From the IMG/VR virus record IMGVR_UViG_3300006119_000008, positions 1-64,000 of that record: a stretch of 64,000 nucleotides of DNA. One strand, written 5' to 3'. Every line of letters begins with the position of its first letter. The stretch's first letter is position 1. This DNA is from a virus. This document shows positions 40,793 through 48,164 of the stretch, in pieces. Made by a program: the position numbers and the translations under genes. The notes beneath the pieces are model-generated. The model saw nothing but the letters and a program-made list of their open reading frames with translations. It was not told where the DNA came from and did no database searches.

Positions 40793-40892
40793 CTTCCTTT
40801 GATGAAGTAACGGCACCCAGGAACTCCTGAGTACCGTCGCTTCTTATTATTTGTATTGATACGACACTTACGTTCGCAATAACTTCGTTCAT
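40752..40892 (-). CDS. Small 46-residue protein overlapping its neighbours
   Basis: ATG at 40892 overlaps the stop of the preceding gene as ATGA. The product starts MNEVIANVSVVSIQIIRSDG and has an acidic end (KEDDDNHSLDQSGEK). It runs 41 bases into the next gene in another frame. The coupling supports it; the overlap argues for caution. No family recognised. Confidence 0.5.
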   Translation of the reverse strand: MNEVIANVSVVSIQIIRSDGTQEFLGAVTSSKEDDDNHSLDQSGEK

Positions 40893-41635
40893 CAGCTGTT
40901 CTGGCGCCAGGTTCTCTTCTGAGCAGTCTGGTACAGGTTGCCACTGTATGTGGCAAAGTAACCATCATACTCTTGTGTTTCGCTGGGGATGGTGTTGATC
41001 TGACGAACCTGCTGCTGCTGTGTGAGCGTGCCAGTGGTTGTGATCGTGGTGCCACCGGTAAGGATGGTGCTGTTAGAGATCATACCACCAAAGCCAACAG
41101 GGTAGTAGTGAACCGTTGCGTCATCGATCCAGTTGGGAGTAGCGTTAGGCGTGCCTACATAGCTGGGGTAGCTTGTGCCCAGAGCACCGGATAGTGATAC
41201 AGCCGTAAGAGTTGGAGGAGTACCTGTACCGCTGACCACTGATAGAATAATACCGCTGGGTACAATAATGTCAACAACAGCACCACCATTAGCTGCACCG
41301 GTGTTACCCTTGAGCAGCTGAGCAGGGCCAGCATTAACAAAGAAGTTGCTTGCACTCAGAGGACCAGCAGCAAGAGCAGAAACCAGGTCACTTACCTTGG
41401 CTGTTCCAGTGATGGTGGTGGTCTTAACACCGGTACCAGTACCACTGATGGTGAAGCTGCCAGTACTGAGCACACCGGTCAAGCGCAGGATACCACTGGC
41501 CTGAGCAAATGCATTGACCAGGTTGGCCTCGTCAATTGGAGGGTTAGGGTTTGCAGGAGTAACGCCACCACGTGTTTGAGCACGCAGCGTGGCTTTGTTG
41601 GCCTGCTCCTGAGAAACGTTTGGGGTTATTGGCAT
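40892..41635 (-). CDS. Virion structural protein (247 residues)
   Basis: Begins MPITPNVSQEQANKATLRAQ, with a helical start and then VNAFAQASGILRLTGVLSTG, followed by beta-rich Gly/Thr segments. The end (SETQEYDGYFATYSGNLYQT) resembles a short domain repeated in other actinophage structural proteins. It may be a tail or capsid fibre component. It lies upstream of the fibre module and downstream of small head proteins. Confidence 0.66.
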   Translation of the reverse strand: MPITPNVSQEQANKATLRAQTRGGVTPANPNPPIDEANLVNAFAQASGILRLTGVLSTGSFTISGTGTGVKTTTITGTAKVSDLVSALAAGPLSASNFFVNAGPAQLLKGNTGAANGGAVVDIIVPSGIILSVVSGTGTPPTLTAVSLSGALGTSYPSYVGTPNATPNWIDDATVHYYPVGFGGMISNSTILTGGTTITTTGTLTQQQQVRQINTIPSETQEYDGYFATYSGNLYQTAQKRTWRQNS

Positions 41636-41688
41636 TATATGTCACCTATTCTTTTAAAAGATTTACTGGATAGTGAGTGCACAGAACT

Positions 41689-41967
41689 CTAGAAGCCTCT
41701 GTTGGTAGTGTTGTACTGGTCGTTCTGGAATACAAATCCAGTATTATTCTGACCAGCCCAACCAGTTCCGCTAAGAACTGGGCTTGCAAAGCCGCTTACA
41801 ACAGCTCCAGGGAATGTTTGTGGTAGCCAGACATTGAACCAGGGCTGGTTAGAGTACGTGGTACCGCTAAGCACAGTACCGCTAGGAATTACTGCCTTTA
41901 GCGATCCACTGTCGGCAACGAAGGTCTCTTCTACAGGGGCTGCTGCTTTTTCTGTTTTGTCGCTCAT
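41689..41967 (-). CDS. Small virion-like protein (92 residues)
   Basis: Starts MSDKTEKAAAPVEETFVADS and contains NQPWFNVWLPQTFPGAVVSG near 39-58 and TGWAGQNNTGFVFQNDQYNT near 68-87. The Trp/Phe/Asn-rich content resembles small head or decoration proteins. It follows a head protein gene at 42007 by about 40 bases. The family is not known. Confidence 0.66.
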   Translation of the reverse strand: MSDKTEKAAAPVEETFVADSGSLKAVIPSGTVLSGTTYSNQPWFNVWLPQTFPGAVVSGFASPVLSGTGWAGQNNTGFVFQNDQYNTTNRGF

Positions 41968-42006
41968 GCGTGCTCCTTATGATATGTAGAGCAACAGCCC
42001 TACTAT

Positions 42007-42573
42007 CTACTTGTTCGGTTTAGGCTTTGGGTTACTAGTGCTATTATTCCAAACTTGCTCCCAACTCTGGCTTGGGCCCTTGGGCTCTGCCTCGTCTGGA
42101 AGATCAATCTTGTACATGCCATTGTTATCGCTAGCACCAACAGACAGGCTCTCGCGAAGTCGATCCAGGTGGCTTTCACTAGAATCGCTCTCATCAACGA
42201 GAGTTGAGATCTTTTCCATGGCATCATCTTCACTCAGAAAAGCGATTCTGCCACGTTGTACAGCCCGCAGAACGTATGGGTCCTGACGGATGTCTGCAGA
42301 AATAGGTTGAATACTGCCATGATAACCAGCAGCGGACAACTTAAAACTGCCCTTATCACTGCGGAAAAGCGTGCTGCCTGTCATCAGGTTCTCAATCCAG
42401 TCATTGGTCTGGATGTTCTTGAGTCCCTGAAAGTTTACAGCACCACTACTTCTTGCAGCGCTAAGGTCTGATGGATCTGGACGATGCTCTTCAAAGTGAC
42501 CGCCAAGATCCGTTACCGGAAGGCTGACGCTCTCGCTGCTGACATCGCTGGATCGTGATACGCTTCTTGCCAT
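42007..42573 (-). CDS. Head-associated protein after the major capsid protein (188 residues)
   Basis: Begins MARSVSRSSDVSSESVSLPV; polar with acidic patches (DDAMEKISTLVDESDSSESH) and a basic C-terminal tail (NPKPKPNK). A segment RQDPYVLRAVQRGRIAFLSE near 101-120 is well structured. The position right after the major capsid gene and the polar ends suit a head-completion or internal head protein. Not recognised. Confidence 0.68.
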   Translation of the reverse strand: MARSVSRSSDVSSESVSLPVTDLGGHFEEHRPDPSDLSAARSSGAVNFQGLKNIQTNDWIENLMTGSTLFRSDKGSFKLSAAGYHGSIQPISADIRQDPYVLRAVQRGRIAFLSEDDAMEKISTLVDESDSSESHLDRLRESLSVGASDNNGMYKIDLPDEAEPKGPSQSWEQVWNNSTSNPKPKPNK

Positions 42574-42631
42574 TTTTATTCTCCTTGTTTCAAGGGGCTT
42601 GGCTGCCCTAACAGATCTAGGAATTCTAGAA

Positions 42632-42691
42632 GTGTTTTATATAACACAGCAAGTGCCGGGGCGATTTGCTTTCGCAGGGATCGCTCCCCGG
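42632..42691 (-). terminator. Hairpin pair downstream of the major capsid gene
   Basis: In the minus direction a strong stem lies at 42691-42656: CCGGGG then GCGAT pairing ATCGC then CCCCGG, with an inner TGC-GAAA-GCA tetraloop. It is followed by a second hairpin GTGTT/AACAC (42647-42632). There is no T-run after either, so a factor-independent terminator is not certain. The pair may end or attenuate transcription or protect the very abundant capsid message. Confidence 0.6.
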
Positions 42692-42709
42692 CTAATGCTG
42701 CAGGTACTA

Positions 42710-43720
42710 CTAGGCCTTGACGATCTTGCCGAGGCCACGTGGGTTAAGAACAATCTCGCTGACGAGCTCATCCATGACCCAACCCTTGTGGAACTTCTCA
42801 GGGGTGTTGTTCTCTTCAACGTCGAGGCTGTACATGACGGGGAAGACACCGAGGAACTCGGGACTTGGGGTCATGTAAACGGTACCCTGGGGAACCTCGA
42901 TACTACGCTGAACCTGGAAACCACCGAACTGAACAATGCGCTCACCGGCTACAACGCGGTCCTTGAAGGCCCAACCGGTCTGGTTGATGTCCCACTTGTA
43001 GAGGTCACGGTAGTCGATGGGATTGAACAGCAGACGGCTGGCCTCCAACTGGTGGACCTCGATGAGGGCGACCAGGTCGTACATCGAGTCAGGGGTTACG
43101 TAACCCGAAAGCTCGTTGACAATGTGGTTTGGGCTGACCGTGTGGTTGGGGTCAACGGCGTAGTTGTTGATAGCGGCTTCAAGAACAGTGATAAGACGGG
43201 CGTCTTCCTGCATCATGATGGCCTGCTTGCTCATGTCCTGAGCGTATTCTACGATGTTGACTCTGAGGTACCAGAGGTCTTCCTTCTTGATCTGTGGGAA
43301 GGTGGCAATACGGAACAGGCGGACCGGAACCTTCTTACCTTCGAAGGGGGTTACGCGAACCTCACCCTCGTTACCCGACAAGATGTAGGCCTGGCCGTAC
43401 TCGTCAAGGACGTCGTACATGACAGGTACACCAGGGGTCAATGGGTCTTCCAGTAGAACGTTACGGGTCATACCCTGATAACGAAGCTTGAGCTGGATAG
43501 GACCAATCATACCCTGGCCCAGACGGACCATGTAGTTGTCCTTGTCAGCAAGGATGCCAGCTAGACGACGCTGCTTTTCCTCACGCGTAGCAGTCTTACG
43601 ACCAGTGGCGGAAGCAAGACGCTCTTGAGCCTCTACGATTCCAGAAACATAGTCGTCCGACTTCTTGGCTGTGCGCGGTGCCAGGTGGTCCGCTACAGCG
43701 CCATTAGGGGAAATACTCAT
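42710..43720 (-). CDS. Major capsid protein (HK97 fold)
   Basis: A 336-residue capsid subunit. Recognisable stretches are DNYMVRLGQGMIGPIQLKLR near 61-80, a long helix REEKQRRLAGILADKD before it, the LWYLRVNIVEYAQDMSKQA spine-like helix near 149-167, and GGFQVQRSIEVPQGTVYMTP near 270-289, typical of the P domain. The ribosome binding site (AAGGAAAG) is strong. Upstream lies a decoration-like protein and further upstream the scaffold and protease, the standard head module. No N-terminal scaffold domain (delta) is visible. Confidence 0.9.
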   Translation of the reverse strand: MSISPNGAVADHLAPRTAKKSDDYVSGIVEAQERLASATGRKTATREEKQRRLAGILADKDNYMVRLGQGMIGPIQLKLRYQGMTRNVLLEDPLTPGVPVMYDVLDEYGQAYILSGNEGEVRVTPFEGKKVPVRLFRIATFPQIKKEDLWYLRVNIVEYAQDMSKQAIMMQEDARLITVLEAAINNYAVDPNHTVSPNHIVNELSGYVTPDSMYDLVALIEVHQLEASRLLFNPIDYRDLYKWDINQTGWAFKDRVVAGERIVQFGGFQVQRSIEVPQGTVYMTPSPEFLGVFPVMYSLDVEENNTPEKFHKGWVMDELVSEIVLNPRGLGKIVKA

Positions 43721-43741
43721 GATTAATTTACCTTTCCTTAA

Positions 43742-44260
43742 CTAGTTGGCCAAGCCAGCGGCTAGACGGACAACAATTTGTGTTGGGCTGACAACATCGA
43801 TCAGCTCAGCGACTGGAACGGATGCTAGTGTGCCTGCAGCACCACTGGTTGTGGTAAGCTGGCCAGTGCCACTAGTTGTGTACAGAATTGTACGGGTACC
43901 GTTCGTTGGGACCGTGTAAGACTGAGTGGTGTCAAAGGCAGGAGCCGTGATGGTGAAGAAGGCGTTAACGCCACCCAGCCATACGGCCCAGGCATTGATA
44001 CCAACCTGGGTTACGTCATCAATGTTAGGGTTACGGTCAAGAGCACTCAAACCGAAAGGCTTGGCATTGGCCGTACTGGTAGCACTACCAGCGTTGGCAA
44101 CCGTGTCAGGTCCACTGCGGTACATAACCATGCCCGAGTAGATGTTGGTCGTGTCACTGGGGTCCAGGAACGTGTTGTATGGAGTAGCCTCATACTTTTC
44201 GTACAGTGGGGTGCACGTACGGTGGACCCCAACATTAGCTACGCTATTGAGTTGCAGCAT
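43742..44260 (-). CDS. Capsid decoration-like protein (172 residues)
   Basis: The gene lies immediately before the major capsid gene. It has the Gly/Thr/Ala beta pattern of head decoration proteins, for example NIYSGMVMYRSGPDTVANAG near 39-58, PFGLSALDRNPNIDDVTQVG near 68-87 and a C-terminal PVAELIDVVSPTQIVVRLAA strand. AAGGAGAAAG is a good ribosome binding site. A trimeric cement protein is the likely role. Confidence 0.8.
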   Translation of the reverse strand: MLQLNSVANVGVHRTCTPLYEKYEATPYNTFLDPSDTTNIYSGMVMYRSGPDTVANAGSATSTANAKPFGLSALDRNPNIDDVTQVGINAWAVWLGGVNAFFTITAPAFDTTQSYTVPTNGTRTILYTTSGTGQLTTTSGAAGTLASVPVAELIDVVSPTQIVVRLAAGLAN

Positions 44261-44287
44261 CTTTCTTTCTCCTTGTAGGGGATTCTG

Positions 44288-45730
44288 TTAAAGTGTCATC
44301 AGCCAGTCGTCAGCAGAAAGCTGCTCACGGCTAGTTGTTGAGGCCGTTGTCAACCGACCCATCTCTGGCAGGCGGCTGTTACCACTTGCCACTTTTTGGC
44401 TCCGGGGTTGACGTGCCCCAGATTCTTCGAGCATGTCCAGGCTGGCTACAAAACCTGCTAGCTTAGCACTGTCCATTTGCTCAAACTTGGCGAGGTGCTT
44501 GGCACGGTCATCCTCGTTGACCATACCCAGCTTCTCAAGGCGCTCTACGATAGCCAGGCTCTCGAAGATCTTTTCACGGCTGGCCTGTACTGCACCCAGC
44601 GCATTCTGGTAAGGAACAAATGCCGGGTTGCTGGCATCCATGGGGAAAACCTCCTGCTTGTGTGGCTCTTGACCAGGAACAATTCCGGTCTCAGCACCAT
44701 CGTTGTAGTAGTTGACATAGCCAGCATCTTCAGCGTTGATCTGCTCGGCCTCTAGTGGATTGGTGGTGTAGTCAGGCGTCATGACTCGAGCGCGGTCCCA
44801 GACACCAGCCTGGTCATCAAGGTCACGAACATCAACAGTTACACCAGTCTCCTGGCGACCGTTGGTGGCTTCCTTCTTGCCCTTGCCCTTCTTCTTCTTG
44901 TCCTTGCCCTTGCCCTTGAGCCAGGATGGCTTGCCATCATCCTCTTCGTCGTCTTTTTCGTCGTCGCCCTTTTCTTCCTTCTCGCAGTCCTTGCAACCCT
45001 TGCCCTTGCAGCTCTTGCAGTTCTTCTTGGCGGCGAACTTGTTGATCTCATCCAGCAGGTTCTCAAGTTCCTTGAGGTTGCTGCTGGCCTGCTTGTAGTC
45101 ACTGGTGTTGATCAGGTCGTTCTCAATGTCAAGAACGATGGCTGCAACGGTACCGACAACATCATTAACATCAGTGTCGGTGTTAGCAAACTTGCTAACG
45201 GTGGCTGCCTCGTTACTGGCAGTGATCAGACGAGAAAAGTCAAAATCAACCTGCTCATCAATGGCGTTACGAATGTCACGGCTGGCCTTGTAAACCTGGT
45301 ACAGGCTCTCATCGATAGGGTCAACGCTTGCAGCCTTCTGGCCAGCGCCCAGGCTGCCTGGAGGAAGTGCACCAATATTGCCACCAAAACCGGTGCTGGG
45401 AGCCAGTGTTCCTGGCATGCTTGCGGGGTCTGGGCCACCGAGTGCGTAAACCTGACTCATACCTGGCATACCAACAATCTCTCCTGGTTGACCGCCAGCT
45501 GGGTCAGCGGCGTCAAGGTCGGTAACCTGAATCATTCTGGTTACTGGACGGTTAGCAGAGGTGTTTGCCATCTGCTCTACAACTGGTACTTCAGCTGGAA
45601 CAAGCGCATCAGCGTAAGGCTGAACACCCTGAAGGTGTGGGATCTGGCGAGGTGTAGCTGGCCCTGGGAGACCACTGCTGCTCCAAGCATTCTCTGCCTG
45701 CTTGATTAGCTCATTATCGAAACGACTCAT
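44288..45730 (-). CDS. Scaffold-like head protein with a cysteine knuckle and KE-rich linker (480 residues)
   Basis: The gene order protease, zinc protein, this gene, decoration, capsid suggests the scaffolding protein. Residues 130-240 are helical (SLYQVYKASRDIRNAIDEQV, KQASSNLKELENLLDEINKF). Then C-K-S-C-K-G-K-G-C-K-D-C (about residues 246-257), a DnaJ-type zinc knuckle, and a long Lys/Glu/Asp low-complexity stretch. The C-terminal end is helical (DRAKHLAKFEQMDSAKLAGF) and could bind the capsid protein. Typical scaffolds end in such a helix. A zinc knuckle in a scaffold is unusual. Confidence 0.72.
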   Translation of the reverse strand: MSRFDNELIKQAENAWSSSGLPGPATPRQIPHLQGVQPYADALVPAEVPVVEQMANTSANRPVTRMIQVTDLDAADPAGGQPGEIVGMPGMSQVYALGGPDPASMPGTLAPSTGFGGNIGALPPGSLGAGQKAASVDPIDESLYQVYKASRDIRNAIDEQVDFDFSRLITASNEAATVSKFANTDTDVNDVVGTVAAIVLDIENDLINTSDYKQASSNLKELENLLDEINKFAAKKNCKSCKGKGCKDCEKEEKGDDEKDDEEDDGKPSWLKGKGKDKKKKGKGKKEATNGRQETGVTVDVRDLDDQAGVWDRARVMTPDYTTNPLEAEQINAEDAGYVNYYNDGAETGIVPGQEPHKQEVFPMDASNPAFVPYQNALGAVQASREKIFESLAIVERLEKLGMVNEDDRAKHLAKFEQMDSAKLAGFVASLDMLEESGARQPRSQKVASGNSRLPEMGRLTTASTTSREQLSADDWLMTL

Positions 45731-46500
45731 TGTAGCTCCTCGCTAGTATTCTTGTCGGTGTTGTTTTGATCCATAGCAGCATTAAATGGTTTTTCTGATT
45801 TCATGGTTGCATCAAGCTGTAGTGCTTCTTGCATACGTACCACTGGCTGCTTTGGTAGAATCATGCTGCTATCTAAAAACATTCCAGGGCTTACCGGCAT
45901 CTGTTGCTGCTTGTCTGCAGCTTCAATCCTGCTGGCCACTGCTTTTATTTTTTTCGTAGGCTTCTTGCTATCTTCTGGCTTCTGCTTTTTTCTGCTATTA
46001 AATACTTCAAAGGTTGGTAGAAAACGTGGGCCCTTGTTCTTAACAGTTTTTTCGTTGATGCCGGTAAATTTTGAGCTAGGTGTTCTCAGCCCTTCTGGTG
46101 GCAAAGAGCCATAACAGCCCTGTGTTTCACAGCTACCATTTACTATACTCATGTTACGGCATACATTACATTTATCTTTTTTAACTTTTTCTGAGTTTTG
46201 TGAGAACTGATCAATTATGGCAACAGGTGTCTGACCTTCAGCAGATGCACTTTTCTTCGTAGGAGCAGCTTTATCAGCCATGGCCTGCTGTTGAACCATT
46301 GTGGCCATGCTGTATTCTTGATAGGCTGCTTCAAGCTTGGGATCAAGAAAGCCACATGTAGCATTCTGGCAGATACCATCACGGTAACCACCAACACCAC
46401 ACTGTGGGCAGTTGTCAATTGGCTGACTGACAACAGGTATACGCATCCCGCTATAGCCCTGCTTGTGCTCTAGAGTTTCGCTGACTTTTAAGATGGGCAT
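45727..46500 (-). CDS. Zinc-ribbon head-region protein (257 residues)
   Basis: Two Cys4 zinc ribbons: CPQC...CQNATC near residues 31-49 and CNVCRNMSIVNGSCETQGC near 111-129. A basic segment (FNSRKKQKPEDSKKPTKKIK) follows. The end is acidic and Asn-rich. The gene is between protease and scaffold genes with overlaps on both sides. Function unknown; it may be a head assembly factor or be packaged. The Cys pattern is similar to that of the other zinc proteins of this phage. Confidence 0.75.
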   Translation of the reverse strand: MPILKVSETLEHKQGYSGMRIPVVSQPIDNCPQCGVGGYRDGICQNATCGFLDPKLEAAYQEYSMATMVQQQAMADKAAPTKKSASAEGQTPVAIIDQFSQNSEKVKKDKCNVCRNMSIVNGSCETQGCYGSLPPEGLRTPSSKFTGINEKTVKNKGPRFLPTFEVFNSRKKQKPEDSKKPTKKIKAVASRIEAADKQQQMPVSPGMFLDSSMILPKQPVVRMQEALQLDATMKSEKPFNAAMDQNNTDKNTSEELQ

Positions 46501-47171
46501 TAGTAGCGCCTCTTGTCAGTGAGCCAGGCACTCTCGTCAGCTGGATCAAATACAAAACTCAATTCGAAAAAGTTAGGGCGTATGCAGCTCTCGAATACCA
46601 AGCTCTCAGTGCGCTTACCCTCTTTGTAAACAGTAACCGTGCGCCCCTTCATGCGAGGAATGTGCACACAGTACTCGCTAGGCTTGCTGGCGTACTTACC
46701 ACAAGCACTGCACTGGGTTCCATCAACGTCAGCACCCATGCTGACAGCCTTGAGCTTGCCATCCATTATTGCCCCAGCAAGTTTGGGGAAGGTTTCTGCA
46801 TCGACTTCCATCAGGCAGTAAACACTGGCATCGATAACACCGCTAGCCAGTTTTGATTCTTTGTAGACAGCATCCAGGATCACACCACGAGCACGCTCGG
46901 GGTCACTGTTGTTGTGCTCTACATAAATAGGACGACCAACAAATGTCTTGTAGCTCTTCTTGATCTGGTCTACAGGCCAGCCATCGTAGTTGGCATTAAC
47001 ACGGCTGCTGATAGCACGGCTAGCCGCATAAACATACCCCTTCTCTGGATTGAAGTTGGGGAAGTCTTCCAGCTTTACTGGGGAGATCTCGATAGGTTGC
47101 GTACGGGTAGACAAAGACATAAGACTGTTACGTCCCATGAGTCCAACTGTTGGTGCGCTATACTTTATCAT
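46500..47171 (-). CDS. Prohead protease
   Basis: A 223-residue head maturation protease. It shows SSRVNANYDGWPVDQI near 55-70, GRPIYVEHNNSDPERARGVI near 79-98 with the catalytic His in VEH, and KAVSMGADVDG near 141-151 with the catalytic Ser, consistent with the U9/U35-type prohead proteases. C-x2-C plus a later cysteine (QCSACG...YCVH) near 155-170 form a probable zinc site, seen also in T4 gp21-like enzymes of large phages. I start at the ATG at 47171; a TTG at 47177 is in frame. It cleaves scaffold and capsid proteins before DNA packaging. Confidence 0.9.
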   Translation of the reverse strand: MIKYSAPTVGLMGRNSLMSLSTRTQPIEISPVKLEDFPNFNPEKGYVYAASRAISSRVNANYDGWPVDQIKKSYKTFVGRPIYVEHNNSDPERARGVILDAVYKESKLASGVIDASVYCLMEVDAETFPKLAGAIMDGKLKAVSMGADVDGTQCSACGKYASKPSEYCVHIPRMKGRTVTVYKEGKRTESLVFESCIRPNFFELSFVFDPADESAWLTDKRRY

Positions 47172-47219
47172 ATTCAACGCCTAGTTTATCCAGTACTGCT
47201 TTTTACATCATCTTAATAT

Positions 47220-47612
47220 TTATTTTGTGTTAATTAGTTTTCGCTTGAGCAGTTCATTTAGTTCATTCAGCATAATTCTGTGCTCTTCACTGACTTCCAG
47301 GTGATACTCTGCAAGTTCAGCAGATATACGATCAGCACGCTTGGCAGCTATAAGAAGAATAGCTCCCTGCAGGCCAGCCAGAGTAGAAAGACACAGATTA
47401 AGCAGGATATAAGGATAAGGATCAAAAGGCTTGCTTGAGGATACGTTGTACCACATCCAAGCTGCCATAAAGCAGCAAAAACTAAAGACAAAAGGCCAAC
47501 TGCCCATACTACGCCGCATAACATCAGCACTTTTTTCTCCGAATGTCCTCTGGTCTCCACTACGGACCTTTGGGTGAAAGTCCCAGTGGCTTACCTTTTT
47601 GATGGCACGCAT
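47220..47612 (-). CDS. DUF1003 membrane protein
   Basis: A 130-residue protein with two transmembrane helices (WPFVFSFCCFMAAWMWYNV and YILLNLCLSTLAGLQGAILL) and the conserved DUF1003 ending (AAKRADRISAELAEYHLEVS). DUF1003 proteins are widespread in actinobacteria, and their role is not known. In a phage head gene cluster the gene may give a lysis-linked or superinfection function. The ATG overlaps the upstream stop (TGATG). A long charged C-terminal helix would lie in the cytoplasm. Confidence 0.85.
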   Translation of the reverse strand: MRAIKKVSHWDFHPKVRSGDQRTFGEKSADVMRRSMGSWPFVFSFCCFMAAWMWYNVSSSKPFDPYPYILLNLCLSTLAGLQGAILLIAAKRADRISAELAEYHLEVSEEHRIMLNELNELLKRKLINTK

Positions 47613-47980
47613 CAAACTTCTCCGTCTATTAGACCTCTGTGATAACCTTTGTGCTCAGCAAAATCTTCTTTGATAGCATCAATACGCATGTGCAGGACAT
47701 CCTGTCCCTGCTTTAGTTCTGTCAGTCCATTTTCCATTCGGTTCAGCTGGTCTTTACCGCTACTACCACCATTGGGTCTCCACTGTGATAGCAACTGCTC
47801 AAACTTGTCATCGATGTCTTCTTTGATTACATCAATTTTATTATCGCTGTGCTTGATAACAAGTTTGTAGATAAAGCGTGCTATTGCGCCGAACCCGGCA
47901 GCTGCAAAAAAGAAGTTTGCTATATATCCAAACCAGGCATTGCTAGTGTCGAAGAAGCTGGCAACCATATCAATCGTCAT
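47612..47980 (-). CDS. Membrane-anchored coiled-coil protein, holin-like (about 122 residues)
   Basis: Starts at the ATG at 47980 (MTIDMVASFFDTSNAWFGYI); another ATG at 47968 is possible. One hydrophobic segment (YIANFFFAAAGFGAIARFIY) near residues 19-38 is followed by a charged coiled-coil (KIDVIKEDIDDKFEQLLSQW, LTELKQGQDVLHMRIDAIKE). This is the layout of phage proteins often annotated as holin or membrane anchor. Overlap with the preceding ORF and with the DUF1003 gene suggests joint function. Not proven. Confidence 0.72.
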   Translation of the reverse strand: MTIDMVASFFDTSNAWFGYIANFFFAAAGFGAIARFIYKLVIKHSDNKIDVIKEDIDDKFEQLLSQWRPNGGSSGKDQLNRMENGLTELKQGQDVLHMRIDAIKEDFAEHKGYHRGLIDGEV

Positions 47981-48164
47981 CCTCGAGCTTCTCGTAGATA
48001 CTGTTCTCAAGGTTCAGTTTGTTAGCATTGCGTGCTGTAAGCCCTTCGCCCTCTTTGATAATATCTATCTTGACCAGTGGGCTAACAATATCCAGGAAGC
48101 TGCTCTTGTTAAAAGATGTCTTTGGCAGGATTCTGGGTGAACGATCATCAAATAATCTGCTCAT
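47970..48164 (-). CDS. Small basic/acidic protein downstream of portal (64 residues)
   Basis: Starts MSRLFDDRSPRILPKTSFNK four bases overlapping the portal stop. Charged throughout, no membrane segment, ends YEKLEDDD. The overlap with both neighbours supports it as a real gene. Function unknown. Confidence 0.7.
   Translation of the reverse strand: MSRLFDDRSPRILPKTSFNKSSFLDIVSPLVKIDIIKEGEGLTARNANKLNLENSIYEKLEDDD

Noticed and set aside
40789-41055. Minus-strand ORF of 88 codons rich in Arg/Ser
   Set aside because: It overlaps the end of the structural gene at 40892 and lacks a ribosome binding site; the short ORF at 40752-40892 is better placed by its ATGA coupling.
42599-43456. Long plus-strand ORF (285 codons) opposite the major capsid gene
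   Set aside because: It is antisense to a strongly recognisable capsid gene, its sequence is a mirror of codon bias on the other strand, and it has no ribosome binding site or family resemblance.
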